A DNA stretch of 61,081 bases from the NCBI RefSeq assembly GCF_004348995.1, contig NZ_SMKQ01000028.1, positions 1 through 61,081 on the forward strand, read 5' to 3'. Each line of letters begins with the position of its first letter. Within the stretch, counting starts at the first letter, position 1. The stretch comes from Nonomuraea terrae. Its GTDB lineage: Bacteria; Actinomycetota; Actinomycetes; Streptosporangiales; Streptosporangiaceae. The position numbers were made by a program, and so were the translations under genes. Positions 32,689-40,800 of this stretch are shown one piece after another. The notes under the pieces were generated by a model. It was not told the DNA's origin. It ran no database searches and saw nothing but the letters and a program-made list of their open reading frames with translations.

Positions 32689-34116
32689 ATGGCCTCCATG
32701 GCAGATCCCCCGGAAGAGGTCCGCGCCGACGGGCACGTCGTACTGAAGTCGGCGCGCGGCCGGTGGATCCTGGCGGCGACCGTGCTCGGCTCCGGGCTGG
32801 CGCTGCTCGACAGCACCGTGGTGAACGTGGCGTTGCCGTTCCTCGGGCGGGAGCTGGAGGCCGACATGGCCGGCCTGCAGTGGACGATCAACGCCTACAC
32901 GCTGACCCTCGCCGGGCTGATCCTGCTGGGCGGCTCCCTCGGCGACCGCTACGGCCGGCGCAACGTCTTCCTCGTGGGCGTCGTCTGGTTCGCCATCGCC
33001 TCGGCCTTGTGCGGCCTGTCGCCGAACATCGAGTTCCTCGTCGCCGCCCGCGCCCTGCAGGGCGTCGGCGGGGCACTGCTCACGCCGGGCTCGCTCGCCC
33101 TCATCCAGGCGTCGTTCGTCCGGCACGACCGGCCGAGGGCCGTGGGTGTGTGGTCGGGGCTCGGCGGCGTGGCCAGCGCGGTCGGTCCGCTGCTGGGCGG
33201 CTGGCTGGTGCAGACGGCCGGGTGGCGGTGGGCGTTCCTGATCAACCTGCCGTTCGCGGTGGTCATCGTGGTGCTGACGCTGCGGCACGTACCGGAGAGC
33301 AGGGACGAGCAGGCGGCGGGACGTTTCGACGTGCTGGGCGCGGCCCTGGCGGCGCTGGCCCTGGCGGGCATCACGTACGGGCTCATCCAGCAGGGGGCGC
33401 CCGTGCCGCTGCTGGCCGGGCTGGCGCTCGCGGCGGCGTTCGTGGTGACGCAGGTGCGCAGGTCGCCGGACGCGCTGGTGCCGGTGGAGATCTTCCGCGA
33501 CCGGGTCTTCACGGCGGTGAACGTGGTGACGCTGATCATGTACGCGGCCATGGGCGTGGTGTTCTTCCTGCTCGTCGTGCAGCTGCAGGTGGTCTCCGGC
33601 TTCTCCCCCATCGCGGCCGGGATGGCGATGCTGCCCACGACGGTCCTGATGCTGCTGCTGTCGGCCCGGGCCGGCGAGCTGGCCCGGCGCGTCGGCCCGC
33701 GCCTGCTCATGACGATCGGCATCCTCGTGGCGGGCGTGGGATTCCTGGCGATGAGCACGATCGGCGCCGGCTCGTCGTACGCGTTGCACGTGATCCCCGC
33801 GGTGTCCGTCTTCGGGCTGGGGCTGTCGGCGGCGGTCGCGCCGCTGACGGCGACCGTGCTGGCCACGGCCGACGAGCGGCACGCGGGCACGGCCAGCGGC
33901 GTCAACAACGCGGTCGCCCGCACCGGCAGTCTCCTGGCGGTGGCCGCCGTGCCGCCGCTGGTCGGGCTGGTGGGCGACGCCTTCCAGAACCCCGCGGTGT
34001 TCGGGGCGGGCTACCGGACGGCGATGCTGGTCAGCGCCGGGATGATGGCGGTCGCGGCGCTGATCACGTTCGTCACGATCAGGACGAACGTGCTGGCCGG
34101 CGGGGACGACGACTAG
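32689..34116 (+). CDS. MFS drug exporter, DHA2 (EmrB/QacA) family
   Basis: 475 aa from ATG 32689 with GGGAGG upstream. About 14 membrane segments. Motif D1 LLDSTVVNVALPFL, motif A GGSLGDRYGRRNVF, motif B ARALQGVGGALLTPGSLALI and motif C GLGGVASAVGPLLGG are all present. It should pump hydrophobic or cationic compounds out using the proton gradient. It is probably co-transcribed with the aldo/keto reductase and controlled by the LuxR-type neighbour. Confidence 0.92.
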   Translation: MASMADPPEEVRADGHVVLKSARGRWILAATVLGSGLALLDSTVVNVALPFLGRELEADMAGLQWTINAYTLTLAGLILLGGSLGDRYGRRNVFLVGVVWFAIASALCGLSPNIEFLVAARALQGVGGALLTPGSLALIQASFVRHDRPRAVGVWSGLGGVASAVGPLLGGWLVQTAGWRWAFLINLPFAVVIVVLTLRHVPESRDEQAAGRFDVLGAALAALALAGITYGLIQQGAPVPLLAGLALAAAFVVTQVRRSPDALVPVEIFRDRVFTAVNVVTLIMYAAMGVVFFLLVVQLQVVSGFSPIAAGMAMLPTTVLMLLLSARAGELARRVGPRLLMTIGILVAGVGFLAMSTIGAGSSYALHVIPAVSVFGLGLSAAVAPLTATVLATADERHAGTASGVNNAVARTGSLLAVAAVPPLVGLVGDAFQNPAVFGAGYRTAMLVSAGMMAVAALITFVTIRTNVLAGGDDD

Positions 34117-34378
34117 GGCGACGCCGGGGTGAAGTGGATCGCCATTTCGTCGCCTGGTGGGTGCAATGACCTGCCGCGAACCCGCGTGATCTCTGCTGGG
34201 GAGGGGAAGGCCCTCCGTGAATCTCTGGATCTCGGTTCACTGCACGGGCGCAGAACCGTCATCCACGTCTCACCTGATGGACGTGGGTCGCCTTTCGTGC
34301 CGCGTGTCGCCCCCCAAGACTCCGCGTGACGCTCCGCGGCGGAGGGCAACTCATCCCGAGCAAGGGGGGAACGGTGTC

Positions 34379-35497
34379 ATGACGGCAAACGACCATGAAG
34401 ACATCAGAGAGCAGACCGACCAGCCGTTCGGCATGCTGGAGCTGGTGCACGCCTTCAAGGAAGGCCCGATGCCGACCGGCGTCACTGTGTCGCACACTGG
34501 CCGGATCTTCGTCAACTACCCGCTGTGGGGTGACGACGTCGCCGCCACCGTGGCCGAGCTGCGTGACGGCAAGGCCGTGCCGTTCCCGGACCAGGCGTGG
34601 AACGCCAGGTCCGGCGACCTGTTCAAGCGGCTGGTGTCGGTGCAGAGCGTAGTGGTCGATCCAGCCGACCGTCTGTGGATCCTGGACACCGGCAGTCCGC
34701 TGTTCAAGCCGACCGAACCGGGCGGCCCCAAGCTGGTCTGCGTCGACCTGCGGAGCGACACCGTGGTTCGGGTGATCGCCTTCGAACCCGACGTGGCGCT
34801 CAGCACCTCCTACCTCAACGACGTCCGCTTCGACCTGCGCAACGCGACCGAGGGCGTCGCCTACATCACCGACTCCTCCGGCAACGGTCCCAACGCCATC
34901 GTCGTGGTGGACCTGGCGACCGAACAGGCATGGCGACGACTGAACGACCACCCCAGCACCAAGGCGGAAAGGCCGCCCGGCTACCTGCCGATCGTTGAGG
35001 GCCGCGTCTTCATGGAACGCCCGAAGGACGGCCCGCCCAAGCCGGTCCTGATGGGCGCCGACGGCATCGCCATCTCGGCCGACGGCGAACGGCTGTTCTA
35101 CTGCCCGCTCATGTCACGGCACCTGTACAGCGTGTCGGCTGACGCCCTGGCCGACCGCTCGGTCAGCGAGGAGGAGGTGGCGGCCACAGTCACGGATGAA
35201 GGAGACAAGGGCGGCTCGGCCGATGGCCTGGAAACCGACGACGCCGGACGCGTCTACATCACGAACTGGGAGCACAACGCCATCATGCGCCGCCTCCCGG
35301 ACGGAACCTTCGAGGCTCTCGTGCACGACCCGAGACTGCTGTGGCCCGACACGATGTCGGTCACCCAGAGCCATCTTTACGTCACCTCCAATCAGCTCCA
35401 CCGGCAGGCGGCTTACCAGAACGGGCAAGACCTGCGCCGCTACCCCTACGCCCTGTTTCGCACACCCATCGACGCCGGCCCCGTTCGGCTGCTCTGA
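34379..35497 (+). CDS. Major royal jelly/yellow-family beta-propeller protein
   Basis: 372 aa from ATG 34379 (AAGGGGGGAA upstream). Motifs match the MRJP family: SVVVDPADRLWILDTGSPL, KLVCVDLRSDTVVRVIAFEP, STSYLNDVRFDLRN, AYITDSSGNGPNAIVVVDL, GADGIAISADGERLFYCPL and RVYITNWEHNAIMRR. The fold is a six-bladed propeller; bacterial functions are mostly unknown, some relatives being lactonases. No signal peptide is seen. It stands alone; the 262 bp upstream hold only weak dyads (CCACGTC/GACGTGG at 34263-34286). Confidence 0.88.
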   Translation: MTANDHEDIREQTDQPFGMLELVHAFKEGPMPTGVTVSHTGRIFVNYPLWGDDVAATVAELRDGKAVPFPDQAWNARSGDLFKRLVSVQSVVVDPADRLWILDTGSPLFKPTEPGGPKLVCVDLRSDTVVRVIAFEPDVALSTSYLNDVRFDLRNATEGVAYITDSSGNGPNAIVVVDLATEQAWRRLNDHPSTKAERPPGYLPIVEGRVFMERPKDGPPKPVLMGADGIAISADGERLFYCPLMSRHLYSVSADALADRSVSEEEVAATVTDEGDKGGSADGLETDDAGRVYITNWEHNAIMRRLPDGTFEALVHDPRLLWPDTMSVTQSHLYVTSNQLHRQAAYQNGQDLRRYPYALFRTPIDAGPVRLL

Positions 35498-35661
35498 ACG
35501 ACGACCGTGCACACCGCCTCCTGGACCGACCTGCTGCGACGCTGACCGGCCGCGGACGAGAGCACCATGGGCAGATCCTGCGCGAGGTGGCTGCCTGACC
35601 GACGCGGGAGCGTTGCAGCCCCTGCTCGACGCCCGGTGTTCGGGGTCGGTGCAGGTGCCGA

Positions 35662-36891
35662 TCAGAACGTGAAGGGCTGACTGCGCACGCTGTTGTCGAA
35701 GTTCGACAACAGCAGTTCGGGCTCGCCGACGGAGCGGATGCCCTGCAGCCGGGTCAGCAGCTCGCGGAACATCGTGCGCATCTCCTGCCTGGCCAGGTTG
35801 GCGCCCAGGCAGAAGTGGGGGCCCGGCCCGCCGAACCCGACATGCGGCTTGGTGTCGCGGGTGATGTCGAACGCGTCGGCGTCGGGGAAGACCGACTCGT
35901 CGCGGTTGGCCGAGCCGTAGAAGAGCACGACCTTGTCGCCCTTCTTCAGCTCCAGGCCGCGCAGCGAGTGGTCCTGCGTGACCGTGCGCCGGAACTGCAT
36001 GATCGGCGAGACGTGGCGGACCATCTCCTCGATGGCGTTGTTGATGTGGGCGTCGAAGTCGCTCATCAGCAGCTCGCGCTGCGCCGGGTTGTCGGTGAGC
36101 AGCTTGATGCCGTGGGCCATCGTGTTGCGCGCCGTCTCGTTGCCCGCCACCAGCAGCAACGAGAAGAACGACCCGAGCTCCTTGTCGGTGAGCTTCTCGC
36201 CGTCGGGGTTGGCGGTGACCAGCAACGAGACCAGGTCGCCCTTGGGGTCGGCGGCGCGCTCGTGGCCGAGCTTGATCACCATGCGCTGCAGGGCGAGCAG
36301 GGCCAGCATGTTCTGGCCGGCCATCTGGACGCTGCGGGCCAGGCTCGGCCGGACGCCGGTGTAGGCGGTGGAGATGTCGACGTGCCGGTGGACCTGCTCG
36401 CGCAGCTCCTGCGGGATGTCGAGCATGTCGCAGATGACGTGGATGGGCAGGCGGGCGGCGACCTGGGCGACGAAGTCGCGCGGCCCGTCCTTGATCACGT
36501 CGTCGACGATGCGGGCGCAGGCGGCCTCGATGTCGCCCTGGAGATTGGCCAGCATCTTGGGGCTGAACGAGCGGGTGACGATGCGGCGCAGGCGGGCGTG
36601 GCGCGGGTCGTCCATGTTGACCATCGACTCGCCGAACACCTGCTTGACCCAGCCCGGCGGCTCCGGGTTGGTGACGGCCGGCTCGCTGGAGAACACCTTG
36701 GCGTTGCGGCTGGCCTCGACCACGTCGGCATGCCGGACGAGGGCGTAGAAACCCTTGCCGGAGCGGAGGAACGGCACTTTCTTCTCGGGGAAGAACACCG
36801 GATGCTCCAGCTCACGCAGCCGGGCGAACGCCTCGTTCCGCTCCTTGAGCGGCTTACGCCAGAAGTCGAGATCAGCGAGGTCGATGTCCAC
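35662..36891 (-). CDS. Cytochrome P450 (CYP124/125/142-like group)
   Basis: 409 aa, GTG start. I-helix LLLVAGNETARN (Ala/Gly-x-Glu-Thr oxygen-activating site), ExxR within EEMVRHVSPIMQFRR, PERF-like FPDADAFDIT and the heme loop FGGPGPHFCLGANLAR with ligand C361. MVNMDDPRHARLRRIVTRSF and GNETxRN resemble the sterol/fatty-acid hydroxylase group, so a lipid substrate is plausible. No ferredoxin or reductase is adjacent. It lies 39 bp downstream of the membrane-protein gene of the caspase unit on the same strand, perhaps fortuitously. Confidence 0.9.
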   Translation of the reverse strand: MDIDLADLDFWRKPLKERNEAFARLRELEHPVFFPEKKVPFLRSGKGFYALVRHADVVEASRNAKVFSSEPAVTNPEPPGWVKQVFGESMVNMDDPRHARLRRIVTRSFSPKMLANLQGDIEAACARIVDDVIKDGPRDFVAQVAARLPIHVICDMLDIPQELREQVHRHVDISTAYTGVRPSLARSVQMAGQNMLALLALQRMVIKLGHERAADPKGDLVSLLVTANPDGEKLTDKELGSFFSLLLVAGNETARNTMAHGIKLLTDNPAQRELLMSDFDAHINNAIEEMVRHVSPIMQFRRTVTQDHSLRGLELKKGDKVVLFYGSANRDESVFPDADAFDITRDTKPHVGFGGPGPHFCLGANLARQEMRTMFRELLTRLQGIRSVGEPELLLSNFDNSVRSQPFTF

Positions 36892-36930
36892 CCGTCTATC
36901 CTGGCACGCTCCCGCACCCGGGAAGTCCGG

Positions 36931-37527
36931 TCAGCGCGGGCATGCGGTGACCCCGCGGATGCGCGCCACGCCCGCCAGCGGGACGACCTGCTGGTCCTCG
37001 CGTACCTTCACCAGCAGGTTGCCGCCGCTGGTGTCCACCAGGGTGCCGCAGATCCGTCCGGACGCTGACTCGACGACCACCAGCGCGGCCGGCGGGGTGG
37101 CGACTGGGGCCAGCCAGGACACACCGACCGCCGCAGCCACCGCCGTCACCCCGGCCACGGTGAGCACCCGAGCCCGGACGACCGCCTTCTCGATCCGCCT
37201 GACCTCGCCAACGGTCCAGTCGCGCAGGTCTTCACCGGTGAGCAGGGTCTTGCGCGACGGGCTACCGGAGGCGGCGCTCACCGCAGTGAGCGTGGCCCAC
37301 ACCAGCGTGGCCAGTGCGAGAGCAAGCAACAGCGGCACCACCCACTTGTACGGCTGCGCCAGGTCGCTGACGCTGTCGCGGCCCTTGACGACGAGCACGG
37401 CGGCCAACAGGGCTGTGATCCCGGTCAGCCCGGTACGCCAGCTCTCGGCCTGCTTGCGGGCGATCTCCAACTGCTCGAACCGCAGTTGCTGGGCCTTCTG
37501 CAGCCATCGCCACGAGTCGACGCTCAC
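36931..37527 (-). CDS. Membrane protein of the caspase/HSP90-like unit
   Basis: 198 aa from a GTG overlapping the zinc-ribbon gene stop (GTGA). The N-terminal amphipathic helix (WRWLQKAQQLRFEQLEIARK) may form a coiled coil. It is followed by about three membrane segments (TGITALLAAVLVV; WVVPLLLALALATLVWATL; VLTVAGVTAVAAAVGVSWL) and a C-terminal beta-rich tail (GTLVDTSGGNLLVKVREDQQ). I do not recognise the family. Tight coupling suggests it acts with the caspase protein, for example as a membrane-disrupting or anchoring partner (inference). Confidence 0.7.
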   Translation of the reverse strand: MSVDSWRWLQKAQQLRFEQLEIARKQAESWRTGLTGITALLAAVLVVKGRDSVSDLAQPYKWVVPLLLALALATLVWATLTAVSAASGSPSRKTLLTGEDLRDWTVGEVRRIEKAVVRARVLTVAGVTAVAAAVGVSWLAPVATPPAALVVVESASGRICGTLVDTSGGNLLVKVREDQQVVPLAGVARIRGVTACPR

Positions 37528-37850
37528 GAGGGAAGCTCCACGGTCCAGTACGCGCCGCAGCCGACGTTCCATGCCGTTTCAGGCCGATTGGGGTGAGCGT
37601 ATCCGCACTCGCAAGCGACGGTGCGGGGACCGGAGGGCTGGGCGTTCTCCCGCTTCTTCCTGAACACGCCCTTGCCTCCAGCGATGCCGTACGACCAGGG
37701 GGTGGTGGTCCTGCCGTGGCAGGCGGGGCAGACACCCGATACCTCCAGGCCGTCCTCGGTGGGGGACTTGTCGACGGTGAAGCCCTCCTTCTGCGGTCCG
37801 CGATCGACGACCTGGTACTCAATGGACCGATGGCTCTCGATCTCAGGCAA
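37524..37850 (-). CDS. Small zinc-ribbon protein of the caspase/HSP90-like unit
   Basis: 108 aa from a TTG with GAGGAG 7 nt upstream; it overlaps the caspase gene end by 8 bp. Cysteines group as VCPACHGR and ACECGYAH plus NVGCGAYW, which looks like a zinc ribbon. Between them lie FRKKRENAQPSGPR (basic) and a Trp/Tyr-rich segment (TTTPWSYGIAGG). No known family name. It may be a sensor or adaptor for the large protein upstream, since the three genes are translationally linked. Confidence 0.6.
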   Translation of the reverse strand: MPEIESHRSIEYQVVDRGPQKEGFTVDKSPTEDGLEVSGVCPACHGRTTTPWSYGIAGGKGVFRKKRENAQPSGPRTVACECGYAHPNRPETAWNVGCGAYWTVELPS

Positions 37851-40800
37851 CGATGATCTCCTCGGGGACGGTGAGGCCGAACAGCTGGGCATAGCGGAGG
37901 AGGCGCTCGCGTACCCGCTCGGGGGTCTCGTCGAGCTCCTCGGCCGCGCGGACGAGGTGCGCCGGGGTCACCGCGCCGGCGATGGCAGGGGCGTGGCCAT
38001 CGAGGTGGACGGTGAGCGCGAGCAAGTCCTGCCAGTGGACGATGGTGTCGGGGCAGGCGTCGTGCGGGTAGTCGAGTGTCACACCGAGCGGCGTGAAGCG
38101 GAGCAGACGGCGGTGGGTGCCGGCCACGGTCCAGCCGTTCCGGCCCGCGACCTGGACGAGGGAGAGCGGATCCACCTCCGACATGTAGGGCTCGCCTGCT
38201 CCTGTTCGGGACAGCAGCTTGGCGTCCTCTTCGGTGGGATGGAACTCGTCCAAAGCCTCGTCGTGGACGTCGGGCACGGGCATGCCCAGTGCCCGGTAGG
38301 TCCGGAGTCTCCGGAGGAAGGCGCCGACCGACATGCCCGAAAAGTAGGCATTCTGGATGAGTTTTCCAGGATCGAGGTCCCAGCTGAGCGCCGCGGATGT
38401 CTCCGCCTCCCTGAGCATGCCAGCCACGTATCGCCCCAAAACAAGGGGCGCCTCTTCCGGGGAAACGGCCTCGGCGTCGGCTCCGGGGTAAAAGCTGAGC
38501 AGCTTCTCACGAGCCACCCCGATCGCACACCTCAACTCGACGGCGGCACGGATCAGGTCCACTTTGGTGAAGGGCTCGCCGGGGGTGGCGAGAACGGCCG
38601 CCTCTCTGATTCGGGTCTCCACAGGGTGGCGGAGGCTTTCCCGTTCCACAGTGGCGGCGATGCGCAGGGCGGTCATCCGATCGGCGACATCCGGCTTCTC
38701 GGCAGCGCCGGACATGGACAGGCACGTGAGGACAAAGTGCACCTCATCACGTCCAGGACGCAGATCCGGCGATCCAGCGATCTCGGGCCGCTCAAGGAGG
38801 CCGCGGACTTCCAGCCGGGCCAGCGCGGCGTGTGCTTCGTGGACCGAGAGGCCGGCCCGGCCGGCGACGACCACGAGGTGCATGCGGGTGATCCGCTGTC
38901 CCACGTGATCGACCAGCCGCAGCGCTTCGAGTTCCAGAGGGTTGAGGTCGTCCGGATACCGCTCGCTGCCCTGAACTCGCACACCGAGGGGAGCGAACCG
39001 CCCGTACATGTCCAGCACGTCCTTGACGGACAGGCCACGCTCCACGCTGGTGTCGGCCACCCGGCTCGGCGCGATATCGCCCGTGAGCCACGGTCTCATC
39101 CCGTCCCAGTCTCTCGACATCAGACGCGCGTCCATCTCCGTGCAGACGTGATCGGCGAGCGGCCCCAGGTCCAGTTCCGGAATGCTCCACCCGGGCGGCG
39201 CCAGCTCCGCCGCCCGCCTGAGCACCTCTCCCAGGGGAAGATCCAGCCTTCTCGACGCCAGGATCAGGTGGCCGAACGAGTCCTCGTCTCTCGCCGCGCC
39301 CACGCACAACCAGGCTGTGAGCACGGCGAACAACGGTCGTTCCTCGTCCGTCAGCGCGCGAGTGACGGGAGGAATAGCGCGCGCGACCGACACGTCCAGC
39401 CCCGTAATCGCGTAGCGTCGCAGCCTGCGCAGAACGGAGACGACGCTCTCCTCCGAATCGGCGAGTCCTTCCAGCAGATGTTCCCGGGACGCCCGCGTTC
39501 CGTGGGCCAGGCCTTCCAGCAGCTTGGCATCCACCGGCCCGACGAGCGGACAGCCCTCGCCGCTTCCGCCGCCGGCTGCCTGGATCATGCGGCTGCGCGG
39601 GATGTGACCGAGGAGCGCGTGCCACTGCAGGGCCCGCCAGGTTCGCAACCAGACGGCGTACCTCCCTTCCTGGCTACGAAGGCTGAGCAGAGCGGCGTCT
39701 TCCGGCAGGCACCCGACGGCCCTGATCGGGACCAGCAGGTCCCGCGCCCAGAACTCGCCGATCGGCACCTGGGCGTCGATCTTCACCAGGTGGTCGAAGA
39801 CCCGCTGGGCCCGCTGAGGCGTGTCCTCGGTCATCTCCCACAACCACGACATGGTGAGACCCGGCCAGGTTTCGAGCGCAGGCAACGACCGTTCCGTCTC
39901 CTCGTGCACCCATGTCCTGTCCCATTCGCGCAGCTTCTTGCGGTCGACGGTGAACCGTGGCCGGTGGACGCCGCGCAGGTTGACGACCACGCCGAACATC
40001 TGCTCGGTCGTCAGGATGCCGTCCGCCAGCAGCCCGCCGTTGCCGGATACCCACCACAGATCCGCACCGACCTTGAGAGGGCTGTCGTCCTGGTATCGCA
40101 GCTTCCCTGCCGTCCACCGCTCCGATCCCCTGTCTTCCTCGGTGACCTCCACGTCATAGTCGGAGACCCAGAGCAGCCGCCGCATCGTCCGCAGCACCGA
40201 CACCTTCTCGTCGCCGCTCAGGTAGAGGCGCACACGTGTGCCTCCTTCGGGCATGCCCGCCTCGGATGGGGTGATCTGCAGGAGACTCCCGCTGCTGGCG
40301 ATGTGGACGCTGTGGGCCTGCTGGGCCGGAACACCATGCCTGTTGACGGGACGGGTCAGCACCTCGATCTCGTCGGCCAGCATGAAATAGCTGAACACGC
40401 CGACCCCGAACTGGCTGTTGGACACCATCCGCAGCGGCGGGTCCGCGGACTCCCACTCGGCCTGCTCGGCGCGGTACTGCTGCCGGTAGACGAACCGCTC
40501 ACCCGCGTTCGCGAACACGTGCAGGAGCGTGTCGGCGTCCATGCCGACGCCGTTATCCTGGCACTCGATGTACGGGCGGCCGTCCTTCACGCCCTGCCGG
40601 AAGGTAATCTCGCCGTGCCAGCCCTCGCGCCTGATGTAACGGAGCCGGGTGTCGCGGTAGCGGCAGGCGTCGAGGGCGTTCTGGTAGAGCTCGCGGATGG
40701 CCAGCGAGGGGTCGTCGTAGAGCTGGCGCCCCATGAGCAGCTCGCGCACCTTCTCCTCGGCCAGCCGGAACCTCATGACCGGCGTGGCGTACGCGGGGGT

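Noticed and set aside
35662..36891. P450 as a fourth member of the caspase unit
   Set aside because: It has a separate start 39 bp downstream, no overlap and a likely lipid-type substrate; co-transcription cannot be excluded but a shared role is unsupported.
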